64,000 nt of DNA from Atrichornis clamosus (Eukaryota > Chordata > Aves > Passeriformes > Menuridae), in contig WBMZ01010829.1 in assembly GCA_013400975.1 (NCBI GenBank), forward strand, positions 1 through 64,000, in the 5' to 3' direction. Made by a program: the position numbers and the translations under genes. Below are positions 51,301-63,180 of this stretch, piece after piece (the first letter of the stretch is position 1; every line of letters starts with the position of its first letter). The notes under the pieces were generated by a model. The model worked only from the letters and a program-made list of their open reading frames with translations, made no database searches and was not told where the DNA came from.

Positions 51301-52159
51301 CAAAAACTACTGCCATCTGTCATCTTTGTCTCCCCCACTCTTTTTCTTCTTCATTCACATTTTTGCCTGTGAGAGAATTTCAACATATTTTGGAACCCCT
51401 TCCATCTGCCAGCAAAGACAGAAAAATATTTTTTAAATTGATAGAGCTACTCCTTACCTTTTTATTTGGGATATTAGTAGGGAGAAAACAGTTAAACAAT
51501 ACATTCATTTAGCTTGGACTCAAAGGTAGAAAAAGAAGGAGGGGACATAAATCATCATGCCTGATTCTCCAGTGCTGCTATTCATGGATACTACTCAGGG
51601 CCTTTAAGCCTGCCTCCAGGTATGGACTAGACCCCAATGCTTAATTCCAATATTCCCCTGTCTCCATCACTATGAAGCTACTTCAGTATATCTGAAACAT
51701 TCCAGACATCCACTCAAGGACCACAGGTCATCTCCTTACCCTATTTCAGGGAGAATAGTTTATTTGCCATGCACAGGTTCACTCTGTCTTTCTCTGTGTA
51801 CTCCAAAGTGACATGAGTAGAAATCTCTTTTCCCAAACCTGCAAATAGGGGAAGGGTTGGAATACATGAGTCATTGGTGAAAGGGTGCTGATTCTATCAG
51901 CATCAAAAACAGATATCAAAGTCTACATAGACCCTAACCTTGAATACAGAACACCCAAAAAAAAAGCAGTGGGAGTCCACCCTGCAGTGGGAGTCTTTGA
52001 AAGGACCTGGTTGAATATGGATACTAAAAGGGAAATGAAAAAATATGTTAAATCAGAAAGTATTTGTTGAGAAAGATCTCCTATTCTGAGAAAAAGCATG
52101 TAATGGACTATATAATCATGACTCAAGGTGATAGAGTCACTCACTGGATTAAGAATATG
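51301..52159. other. Gene-free spacer
   Basis: Unique sequence. A 12-base word (GCAGTGGGAGTC) occurs twice near 51966-51992. No gene or transposon is recognised. Confidence 0.5.
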
Positions 52160-52650
52160 ACTAACTACTCATGGAGGCTTTTCAACACAGGGGATGAATC
52201 ATCTGCCCAGAATTGGGCATCTCAAATTTAAACATCTGCATCTAAAATAATTACCCAAGATACCACTGAGATTCACAGGATACAAAGATGTTTCCATCAT
52301 GCAATCCATTTTAAGATAAGCATCTAACTGGAGCAGACAACACCCATACTTGCTTTTTGGACTATGAAAGAAGCTTACATTGACTGAATTCGGTTCAGAT
52401 ATCCAAGCAGCAGATACCTAAAGCTAGGTGTCTTATCTTAGAGGAGATGCATCCCACTGTCCCACCGAACTCTGAGATATGAAACTGAGATGGCTGTGGC
52501 AGAGCCTCTGCCACCATTCTGTGGGAAGGTGCATGTTTCTCACCACTGACAATGTGGTAAATAGAAGGTGATTATACTTCTAGATCAGACACCTGATTTA
52601 AGCACGTAAGGCTAAATATACCTTGAGGATTAACTTTGGCAATCCACAGA
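52160..52650. mobile_element. Possible ancient interspersed repeat relic
   Basis: Scattered words such as GATACCTAAAGCTAGGTGTCTTA (about 52415-52437) and CAGACACCTGATTTAAGCAC...CTTGAGGAT (about 52585-52630) resemble the rcacctaa/ttaggtgy motifs of old palindromic repeats seen in reptile and bird genomes. The match comes from memory and is weak, and no family name is given. Confidence 0.2.
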
Positions 52651-55600
52651 CAATAAAGAAAAGACTGTAGCAGCAGAAGTGACAAGTCTGAACTGGAACC
52701 CTCAGTTCCATGTACACTAATGAAAGAGGTTCGTGCCTTAGAGAGGACTTCTAAATACATAACAATATAGAACTGAAATAATCTATGTATGGTTTATCAA
52801 ATTTGTTAGCACAAAAGCATTTCTCTCTAGCCAGGACCAACTCTAAGACAACCCTCACTCCCAAAAGAATATCTTCTGCTGTACTACAGACTAATAAAAC
52901 TATTTTCCTTCTAGCATTATGAAATTATCCTTATTTTTCCTTTTCCTTACTCCAGTCTTATTTACATGTTAACATTGAGGGCATTTGCCTGAGATTTGTA
53001 TTTGAACTTGTTCAGGTTAACAATAACACTACAATTCCCCTTCCAAATGGATGGAGGAGGGTTATAACTCCTGTTTTTACTGCAAAAAGTGGACAGTGCC
53101 CTTGGAATTAATATGGCCAGGTCTTTTTCACTGAAGTGAGCCCTAAGGATAGTCCGAAGGGTTAGTTGTGAAAATGGTGTAAGAATGGGCAAGTGTTCAG
53201 AGTAGCTAGAACATGCAGGCGAGAAACCTCTGAAGTTTTCCGAAATGAGTATCCAACTCTTAATGTCACAGTAATGAGTTCCATTGAGAAGTGAGCTGGC
53301 TGAATCGGTATAGTCCACCCTAGTTCTCAGAACAGGGGTTATTTCATCCCACGCCGCCACCACAAGAAAGTGAGTTGGGGCCGGCAGATATTAAAAGGCT
53401 ACAAATGGGAAGGCATTGAATAAATAAAGCAGCTGCCATGTGTGCTAAGCAAGCATTGGTAAAGAGTGCAACTCTTTCAAAACAGGGATCAGTGTTTCAG
53501 GTTTTTCCAGCTTCACATTGTTTTATGTGACAGAATGTCTTTAATTAGGTTAGCAAAGGCTGAGATAATGTCTATGTTTGGCAAATGTGCTCTGCAATGG
53601 CCTGAGGGCTTCTCTGTGGTGTTAAGCAGCTTCAGTTCCCGTGAATGCTGGAGACTGTGCAGGCTGAAACCTCTATCCTAGGCAAATGATGATTGCATCA
53701 TTAGTAAGCAGTTAATTACTTTCTCTTTTATCGTAACTGGATCATGGCTTTTTTGAAGGTTTTTATACTCTTTATATTCTCCCACTTGTCAGCTCAAGTA
53801 TAGAAAAAGAGAATTCACTGTGTTTTTGGGGGCTCTTGTGTACCTCCTCCCAAGGAAGCACATACAGGAAGTCTAGTGTGTGTTTTCCTTGGAGTAATCA
53901 TAAATAAAATATCCGTCTGTGTTCCTGAAGAGGATGGCCTTCCTAGTGCATGAAGAATTTCCATGGGTAGGGCTTTGCTCGCTGTATGTACTCACATTTC
54001 CTCATGCAAACACTGCAATGTTTTGAGGAAGGAGATTACAGCAGCAAAAGTAGAAAATGAAGGCTGGCATAACTCAAATAACATGTTTGGGTTTGATTTT
54101 TTTTTATTTTTTAATTTTTGTTTATAAAATATTGCTCTCTTCTCTCTTCTTTTCATTTTGCCTGTTTAGAAAAATAGTTATGATATGTGCAGTCTTGAAG
54201 CCTAACCTCCTTTCCATGTGTTAGATCTCATAAGAATCCCAGATCATCCATACCTTTTAAGGTATGTGAACTGTATTTGACTTTAAATAGCAGTATTCAG
54301 CCATCTAAAGTTATGTACCTGCCAAAATGCTCTACTGGGTCAGACTAAGTCAGAAGAAGCATAAGCCTTAAATATACTTTTCCATTTAACACAGAAAAAG
54401 AAATTGTGTGTACATAAAACAAACACACTCATACCGTCACCTTGATATGATGGATGCATTCTCCATTAAGAGCAGCAGAAAAATAATTCACAAATCTTCT
54501 CAAAACCACATACCAGGACTGGTTGGAAAGTTAAATTAGGGAGCTTTTTGTATGATTGCTAAATTAATTAGACATTTTGACATTCATTTTAATGAGAATA
54601 GAAACTAGTTTTAGAGAATGATAAGGTCTTTTACCTGTGTGCTCATCACACTGAATGCATGGCAAGGAAGGCACTAAAAACCTTTGAAATCAGTATGAAA
54701 GAATGAATTCTAAGCTGTGCTGTTAAAGGATGCTTCTCCTCTGCTAACACGAGGCCCTACTCAGAGGACCTGTTACTACTGTCTGTTTTCTTCTAACCAA
54801 TATTCTATAAAGCCTGCTGTGTTAGGTGGCATGAAAAACTAATGAATTGATTGAAAATGGCTTTCTCTATCTTTAATCATTTTAAGAATGTTATAAAACT
54901 GAAGACTTGTCTCTTTTTCTCTAGGGCTAAGGAGAATATCAGGCGATCTAAATCTCCCATTCCAAAACTCAAGAGGCTATAGAAAAATAAATGTTTTAAC
55001 TCATACTGAGAACTCCTTGCCCTGGACCAAGATAATTATAGCAGCAAGACAAAAAAATATCATATTTATGGAAAAAAGGAATAGTGGTAGTTTTTAATTT
55101 TTCTGCATAATTCTGATGTTCAATATTTACATTCCACCTTGTTCTATATTTAGGTGTGGTATGAGTGCATACTGATATAATTTTAGGGTTAGGGCTGGGC
55201 ATTTTCAAGCTCTACCAGCTGATAAGAACGGTAGTCCCTAAATTGTCCCAAACCTTCACATTCTCTAGCCCTCTCACTCCAAGTGACCCATTTCACACCC
55301 TCTGTAATCCCTTGTCCCTTTTGTCTTACCTTTCCTACCATGCCACAATACATTCCCTCTATTTTCCATACTATATACCTAGTATTCCTTAGGGTTCTAA
55401 AAAGCACAACTGGTGGCTGTGAAACAAGTTTACTTAAAGGTAAAAGAGAGTGCTAAAGAACAAACAGGCAGATGGAGAAGGTGCTGCATCTTAGACTATC
55501 ACACTACCAAAGCCACACAAAGTACAATCAACCTTGCATCCATCATCCCAGATAACAGGAACTTTGAATTCTGTATGGAAAAATGCAGGCTACTTCTTGT

Positions 55601-56475
55601 GAGGTACGTATGGATAACAGTGATATTGGAATTGGTTCATGGTAACTGTAGGAGAAGGAGATTTGGAAGCACCAAGTTTGGAGGTTTAGACCCGGGATCA
55701 CACTTCCTTAAGGCAGCTGTGTTATTCATCACTCACACTGATTATTTCCAAACATGTGTAATGAGTGCTTTTTCCTTTACCTCAAAATCCGTGCCCCTTA
55801 AACCTTTTATTTCTTTAATTGAACTGTTATTTTTTAAATTTTAAACAAATGATTGTGTTAGAAGTGCCTTTAGGAGATATGGAGGAGTGAACAGAGCATA
55901 GGTGAGATCAAAAGCGTTGTCTACCAAGACCTGAATGAGGTTGAATGGCATATATTTTACATGGATTCCTGAGTTTGCAATGAAGATAAGTGGGAGAGCA
56001 TGTACAGGAAATATTCCCTTAAGATGAGAGTCAATATTACATTAACATCATTAACATTCAGATGATGCATACAGTTTAAGAGCATTTTGAAAACCATGTA
56101 ATACAGTTAACCCTTATTGCTGCAGTATAATGTTGCCCTTTAACTTCCAAGAGTAATTTAGAAATAATTTGTTATAAGGAATTCAATTATGTGGCCTTTT
56201 TTTCTTTCTTTAATCCTTTTTTTTTTCTTTTTTGCCATGTAGGAGACAAGAAGGATCACAGGATCTTCTTTCTGGGATGGATCAGAGCAGCCCTTAATTT
56301 TATATTGTTTCACTCTTGTGTATTATCAGCATTTCAAGAATAGATATCCATAGAAAATTAAATTTTGCTTAAATATAGTCAACCTTGTGTGACAAATTAG
56401 AGATTTTTATCATAAGACAAAAGAATAGTAGTAGTAATAAAAAAATCTTAGAAATTACTAAGAATGCTTTAAGGG
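52651..56475. other. Gene-free region containing the longest non-repeat open frames
   Basis: Two of the longest frames in the window lie here: 52962-53363 minus (133 codons, GTG start, GC-richer upstream half) and 55413-55844 plus (143 codons). Neither shows a domain, a signal or consistent splice context. A run this long is expected about once by chance in a window of this size and composition. Two TTAGGG units at 55183-55194 are isolated. Confidence 0.5.
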
Positions 56476-56492
56476 TAATTAGAGCCTAATTA
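56476..56492. repeat. Inverted repeat of homeodomain core motifs
   Basis: TAATTAG-AGC-CTAATTA: perfect 7-base arms around three bases, each arm holding the TAATTA core bound by many homeodomain proteins. Paired-type homeodomain dimers usually prefer TAAT arms 2-3 bases apart; here the TAATTA cores sit five bases apart, so the match to a known dimer site is only partial. Confidence 0.45.
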
Positions 56493-57889
56493 GAAATAGA
56501 GATGCTATCGGTATGATAATAGTTACCATTTTATTCATGCCAGTGCATAATTTCTCTCAGTGACACAATGTGGTTCTATCCTGAAAGCATGCACTCAAAA
56601 ATTGCTCACAGCAGTTAGTGGTTGAATTAGTAAAATAACTGTGTTTTGTTTTCCGTAACTAGTTGTCTTCTAAGTACTGATCTGATCATTTAAATTAATC
56701 ATGGGGGATATTTATGTAAATTAGCATCAGTCGCCAGAAAGTACTTTAAAAGAAATAATTTACATTTGAAATAAAATGTTAACTACATAAAACCACCTTG
56801 GTGTGACAGAAATTATGGATGTTATGGAAGAAAATAGGAAAAATATTTACAGAAAAAAAATTTGAAAATACTTTGGATTATAAGAGTAATACATTTCTCT
56901 TTCAGTGTCTTTGTCCAACACTGATGTACAGACATCATAATTGTAATTTTTTTTACTGTCTTTGGTTAATATAAGTTTATCAAAGAAATACATTTTTCAA
57001 ATTAGATATTTTTAAAAGTGATATCTTGAATGTCAGCATATTGCTGTTTAATGCTCTTATACTTCTATTAAACTTAGGAGGTTGATCATATTTTCTTATA
57101 ACATGAAAGATTGTGAAACTTGATTATGATTTTTTAAATGATCAAGGATTCAGGAACAACCATGAAACCACCAAAGAGAGAAAGTTAATCACTTGGTCTT
57201 TCAAAGTGCCACTGGCAAACAAGGTAAATAGCTTCCTGAATGTATCCAGAAGGTACTTATTTCCTTTTATTCATGTTTTCATAAAAATGTTAGAAACAAA
57301 TTAACATTTTCTGGCCAATAAATTTGGCTTGAAACACAATTTTAAAAGCTTGGAATTAATTTTATTATTTTTCCTCTTTGATAATAAGCATTAGGAAATC
57401 AAATTTGTTCACTTGTAAGTAAATGTTCAAATATCACCAAGAAAATATCCCCAGTAGTACAACAGATGTTGAAAGGACTAAACAACTGTTACTCATTTTT
57501 CCAGTTGTGATTACCCATTTTTAGTGTAATGTGTATGCATCATTCTGCAAAAAATATCAGCGAGTCAAGTCACTTAAAAAAATCCCACTTTATGCCCTAA
57601 GAGTAAGCATAAAGCCACCAGATGAGAATTCTTCTAATTCTGAAAGTTTCAGATCCACATCATTCATATCAGGTTTTTCTTGCAGCAGCAAAGAGAGGAT
57701 CCCCCAACACTCATACTACTTTGAGACATTGTGTGCCTTGACATCACAGCCTTCATTTTGGTTAATTTGCAAGCGAGAATGTGGGCTTTTTTCTTTAATG
57801 AAGATGCTACATTATTATTCTTTTCATTGCTGTTATCTAGGTTGTATGCTTCATGAGGATTTAATTTAAAGTCTTGTTAAAATTGCAAT
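56493..57889. other. Gene-free AT-rich region
   Basis: Unique sequence with open frames up to 112 codons (57531-57869 plus), none supported. No repeat is recognised. Confidence 0.55.
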
Positions 57890-57945
57890 CAAGTGAGCTC
57901 CCCTGAAGAAGGACCTTTGCTTTACTCGAAATGGATAGTCCTGGA
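57890..57945 (+). mobile_element. Possible ancient LINE/SINE tail
   Basis: CCCCTGAAGAAGGACC followed by ACTCGAAATGG resembles the cctgaagaag...cgaaag signature near the 3' end of several old vertebrate LINE and SINE families. Only about 40 bases match, so this is tentative. Confidence 0.25.
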
Positions 57946-58697
57946 CAACTATCTCATGGCTGAGAAAAAAGATGGGGTATTACAATTTAATATTCTCTGT
58001 AAAAGAGATTGCACTGCTTCAAATTCAGACTCCAGCACAGTTACAGCTGACTGCTTCCAATAACTGTTCCATCTCCCGGTCACACCAGGCTGCAGAGCAG
58101 GCTAAACCAAAGCAGAGGCAGCTGTACTGTAAACATCTACAACTGGGTCAGACTCATAAGTTCCTGTTATAGTCAGTGGAATGAAATAGGATTTTTTTAA
58201 GGCATGATTCACATCTATTTAAGAGAAATGTCTACAGAGGTCAGGTGTGCCTCAGTCTAAAACATGGGGTTTTCTTCCTAAAGCCAGAGCCCTGAGTCTT
58301 TAGAAAACCTACTCTTCTACCATTTCCCTTCAGCATCCTCTTCTTTCTCCTGGCCACAAACAAATGAAGAAATGACACAGTAACTATCAAAACTTTCTGC
58401 CATTTGGAAGAAAATATTTTAGGTGTTATTTCTAGTGGTTTCTACCTAAGATCTTAAACTGTATTTTTCAAGCCCTCACTTCTTTATTTGAATGTCTTAC
58501 TAAATATATGTCAGATTGCATTGGCTGGCTGGCCATGAAGAACATGATTTCGTGGTCACAAGTTATGCAGCCAACCAGTTGTAAGTGGGTAGAGTTGTAT
58601 TTTGGTGGAAAGAGTACATTTTCCAGAAAAACGTGGATTTCTTCCTACAAATGTATCCAGGTAGCTGCACACTGAATACATTGATTATAGTCACCTA
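57946..58697. other. Gene-free spacer
   Basis: No gene or repeat is recognised before the CR1 copy that starts at 58698. Confidence 0.5.
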
Positions 58698-59137
58698 TAT
58701 CATAGAGTCATAGAATGTTAAGGGGTTAAAATGGACCTTAAAGATCATCTAGTCCCAACTTCTCCTGCCACGTGCAGAGACACCTTCCACTAGATCAGGT
58801 TGCTCATCCAGTGCCCCATCCAACCTGGCCTTGAACACTGCCACAGTTGGGGCATCCACAACTTCCCTGGGCATCCTGTTCAAAGTCTCACCACACTCAC
58901 AGAAAAAAATTTCTTCCTAATATCTAACTACGTGATCCCCTGTGGACTTGCTCCAATAGTTCCTTGTCCTTATGTTGGGGACACCAGAACGTACACTGTA
59001 CTCCAGGGATCCCACCAGGGCAGAGAAGGAGGGGGGAGTCTCCTCCTTTGACTGGCTGGCCATGCTGTTTTTGATGCAGACCAGGATTCCATTGGCTTTC
59101 TGAGCTGCGAGAGGACACTGCTGGCTCATGTTGATTT
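58698..59137 (-). mobile_element. CR1 LINE, truncated, with internal deletion
   Basis: Sense runs on the minus strand. The 3' end at 58698 shows the terminal repeat (ATCATAGAGTCATAGAATG) followed by the very typical AAAATGGACCTTAAAGATC stretch. The minus frame 59129-58917 still encodes RT C-terminal motifs (MSQQCPLAAQKANGI near its start, then a decayed LEY...PNIRT stretch). Compared with the copy at 1193-2112, the landmarks TAATATCTAA and GTTGRGG lie about 56 bases apart instead of about 270, so roughly 210 bases of the 3' part are missing. The 5' truncation is near 59137. It is the least diverged CR1 piece in the window. Confidence 0.95.
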
Positions 59138-61449
59138 TTAATTAAAAAAAAAATATTTATATTAAAAAAATAAATCTATAAATCTGAACATTACATATTT
59201 TGGACAAGTGTTCTTCAAGCTACAATTTAAAAATCATACAGGCATGGTCTGATACACACAGTCTCTTTTACTCATCCAGAAGAGACAGCACAAACTTTCT
59301 TACCATGAAAGAGGCTTTGTTTCTTAGGTGAATTTTTTGGGGATCTCTTGACTACTGTCACTCCTGTCCATAAACAGGTGTGAGCCACTAATGGTGCCAA
59401 CTCTTTTAAGGTTTCAGGCCAGAGATTTCTACACATCTACATCTGCAGCTGGCAAAGGTTGCCAAATATTCTCATTATTTGTTCATCAACATTGACCATT
59501 TGGTTCCTCACCCAGAGTCGCATATGCTTTGGTGAGAGCATTTGTCCTTAAGTACCACTAACCTATTTTTAGTAATAGGCTTTTCAATGCAAGTTGAAAA
59601 TTTATTCTTGACTTTACAGTAATAACATTGACTCAAATATTTTAAAAGCCTCTAAGTAACTAAGAGAATGCATTTCAGAGTGTTTATGACCTTGAATGAT
59701 GGAAATATTTCAATCAAAATTTTATCATAAGCTTGGACATCAATTTCCAGGAAAAGTAACCTTTTAACAATGCTTCAACTTAATCAACTATAATTATTCT
59801 TTCAAGCACTTTATCAGATAATACTTCTGTGGCCAACTCCTACCTTTTGTTCAGAATGTGCCTCCCTGAAAAGGGTGGTTTGATGCCAAATTGACATCAA
59901 GAAGATACAGAGAGACTCTTCCAACCCACCACTCTTCATTTAAAAGAACCAAATGAGATCCTGGAACTGCTGAAACTGCAAAGCTTGGCAAATTTCCTCA
60001 GGATATCTAAATTCAAATCTTCTTGCCTGACTTTTATTAACAGTAAAAATATGAAAGATTAAAAAGGTCAGCTTACTAAATATTTGCTTTGGATTCAGCA
60101 CTTAATCCTCACAAAGTTCTTGCAATTTCTTTGGAAACTGTCCAGTAGGATGTCGCTACATTTTTATCTAGGTATCAAAGCTGTAGATAATGAAGAAAAT
60201 CTTCTGAGTAATAATCTTAAGCAGCTACATAATGCATAACAACTGATTATTTAATTAAAGCTGTCAGTGCTGGTGCACTCTATATATGCACCAAATGTAC
60301 ATTAATTTGTCAGATGCGTTAATTAAGAAAAGAAACAGTAAGGAAAGTCAATGCATTTAACACATTTTGTTCCTTATGTATTCATGAAGTTACCTACAAA
60401 AGTGGAAGTTTCTCATGATCAAGATTGGACAACACTCATATTATTGTTGTTTTGTTCATCATAGGAATCAGTTTTTCCCCATTTACAGTCTTTGGCACAT
60501 CACCATTCTGAACTATGTTATTCCTCCCATAGCTACTGTACAGAAGACTGTACCAGGATCTGTCACTAACTACTTCTTGAGAAACTCAGAGCTACCTGTG
60601 TTATCCCTAATGCATTCCCCTCCTTTGATCCCTTTTATTAGCCATTTCTATGTGGGCATCTTCTCACCCTTTCCCTTTTGAAAGAATTCAGACCAGGTCA
60701 TCGTGTTCCCTGTCTTTCTCCTTCTTATTCTTTGCCACAATGAGGAAATCATACCTTTATATTCATTTATTTCTTCACACTCTCTGTTAGAAGAAAGGAA
60801 AGCTGGTTTGGAAACCTTTTAAGAAATCTTTTAATTTCCAGAAGGTAAACTTTTCACAAGGACATTGTCAACAAGATTACTCTGATTTAAGAAAAAATGT
60901 CACATTTACTTCAAACACAGAATTATGCAGAACAGTCTTAGGTGCTTGGTCTGGAAAAAAAAGCAGCATGACCAGAAACAAATGCAAGTCTGAGTTTTCT
61001 GCTTCTCAAGTGAGTGTATTTTCCTGGGATTGTGACTTGGATTCTCAATTTAAATTTAATAATCACAACAGGAATTACTGAACTCTTGAAGATCTTCACA
61101 GAGTAAGAAAAGAATGTCCTGATCTATCTCAATGGAAGCACACTTCCTTCATAGATTGTTATATCTCAAACTTTCTTTAAATCTCATGCATCTTTCCTGT
61201 GTCAGCTACATATTGCTCAATGCCCTCGTAAATATTTAAATAAATATTAATTTCATTAAATATTATGTATTATTGTCTTCTCTCTCCTGGTGTATTTGTC
61301 CAATTAAAAAAAAATCAGGATTTCTAGGAAAGGAAAAAATGTATTCTATATTAAAGTAACTTTAGGAAAAACAGAACTAAGAGAAGTAAAATGTTCTTAG
61401 CAAAATGCATTTAAAATATTTTAATCTTAAAATATTGAGATTTTCTGCT
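59138..61449. other. Gene-free AT-rich region
   Basis: No gene is recognised. The 60.24-60.34 kb stretch has dense TTAATTAA-type words around a less AT-rich core (CTGTCAGTGCTGGTGCAC), a texture sometimes seen in conserved noncoding elements, but this cannot be shown from one sequence. Confidence 0.55.
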
Positions 61450-61610
61450 CAGTGTGTCTCTGTGAACCTGTAAACTTCAAAGATTTTTTCCTGGCTCTAT
61501 CAGTTGGTGTAATAAAGGACGTTATCTCTCCTTTCAAACCTCTGTCTGCTGGAACTCTTAGACCAACACAACAACTTGACTGAAACTTAGTGATGGAGAA
61601 GTAATGCTCA
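61450..61610 (+). mobile_element. Ancient amniote interspersed-repeat tail
   Basis: CTCTATCAGTTGGTGTAATAAAGGACGTTATCTCT and, 35 bases on, AGACCAACACAACAACTTG match in order a repeat tail often seen in reptile genomes (agttggtccaataaaagatattacctc ... gggaccaacacggctacaacaac). Upstream, TCTCTGTGAACC...CTTCAAAG fits the preceding part. Family name is left open: it behaves like a LINE or SINE 3' end. Recognition is from memory. Confidence 0.4.
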
Positions 61611-63149
61611 GAATAGCACTTCAAGGGCAGCACAGTTAGTAATGTCTGTGGTGTTTGTACCTTCAAACATCTTTCAAAATGAAAAGCCTTCCATAGCATC
61701 AAAGTTCAGATAATTCAGACATAACTGTAAATTAATTGCCCATGAGAAATTCTACTTAGAATTGCAAAAGCTGAAATACATGCAAAGCATCTTTTTCATT
61801 GATAAATACAAGTCATACAATAAATTTGCCAGTACTTCTGGTATCACTGTACAAAAAGAAAGCAATTCCATTGTCATTGGGCGTAATGAAAGCGCTTATT
61901 CTATATAAACTGAGAACAGACATTTCCAGTCCGATTTATCTTTCTTTTAAAAATCTACTTCAGTGAGATAAGAATTGACTATATTCACAAATATACCATA
62001 ATAACAGAGGTACACGTATACAATTAACTCAAAGCAGATGTCCACAATTTAGTCAGATGAATCCCATCTGTAGTCAAAAATGCCATCTTAGAAGTATCTC
62101 TAGAAACAAATTTTCCTACTTTTTGTAAATGTCATGTTGAATGATGATTTAGCACAAATTTTGGAGAGGCATTTCAAACAGCTGGACGGTGTTTGTAATA
62201 AGACTTATAAGATTTTGCTAGTTTGGTATTATAATCAATTTCTTGCAAATAATAAGAGATAGGAGGTGTGGAGTTCCTTCACAGAAAGCATAGTGGTCAT
62301 TGTCTTCACCTCTGTAATTTAAAAATATGCAAGAGTAAGCTATAGGGATGCCTTCAAAGGTAGTCTGAAATTACTTTGGGATGCTTCTCAGTATTAGAAC
62401 AAGAATAACTGGGTCTGTCCTCAGTATTTTCCAGGCGTCCCCACGCACAGTGGCACGGTGCTGTTATGAGACACTTGGCTTCATTCCCATTGTTAGGATT
62501 GGGAAGACAGAACTCCTTCGATCAGCTGTGCCTTTAGACTCAGTGAGCAGTATAAGAGCTGGCAGATGTCTCCAGAGAGCTATTCCACCTTCAACTTCTC
62601 TGTAGTTGATGTTTATTGTTTGCTTTTAGCTGAAGAAAATCTCTTTTGAAAAATAATAATAAGATATGTACCTGCCCTAAAATATATTTTCCTGTTATAA
62701 AATTGTTCTTATATAAATTCTTGAGGTTTCATTGCTATCTGTTCTGTTATATAGCATTGCTTTATAGAGATGCTCTCAGTAACTACTGGGAAGGGTTCTC
62801 AGGTACTGTGATGAAAATTGTCAAGACAGGCTACTCCGTCAGAATTTCTAACAGACATAGTAAAAATTTCCTTTCATAACTTTAAAAAAAGTGCATTTTA
62901 AACAGCTCTAGACATTGCTGCAGTGAATGCCACATTTCCCTGTCCCTAGAAATCAATTTTAAGCAACTAAATCTCTGACTCATCCTTTTTTTTTTTTTTT
63001 TTAGCTAATACAGCATTTACTTGCAACATGACATAAATATTTTGGAATTGATGTCTGAAACAGATGAGCCCTTTCAGATTAAAACAAAGAATGACAGTTT
63101 GTGCCCAATATTCTTTCTGAAAGTTTCAGAATCCTTTTTATGATATAAT
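61611..63149. other. Gene-free AT-rich region
   Basis: No gene is recognised. It contains a T run of 17 (62986-63002). Open frames stay below about 80 codons. Confidence 0.6.
62986..63002 (+). repeat. Poly-T run of 17
   Basis: Seventeen T in a row with no recognised retroposon next to it. Confidence 0.8.
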
Positions 63150-63180
63150 CACAAATTATAATTGTGTCATTATGCATAAT
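63150..63180. repeat. POU/homeodomain-like palindrome cluster
   Basis: CACAAATTATAATTGTG (63150-63166, arms CACAA/TTGTG) is followed immediately by the perfect palindrome ATTATGCATAAT (63169-63180), which contains ATGCATAAT, close to the POU octamer-type sites. AT-rich context makes chance occurrence likely. Confidence 0.35.

Noticed and set aside
55183..55194. Two TTAGGG telomere-type units
   Set aside because: Only two units. Isolated hexamer pairs arise by chance and give no evidence of an interstitial telomere.
55413..55844. 143-codon plus-strand frame
   Set aside because: No recognised domain or codon signature. A frame of this length is expected about once by chance in 64 kb of this composition. 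A small internal acceptor/donor pair (about 55551-55602) is not convincing.
58800..59051. 83-codon plus-strand frame
   Set aside because: Antisense of the CR1 copy at 58698-59137.
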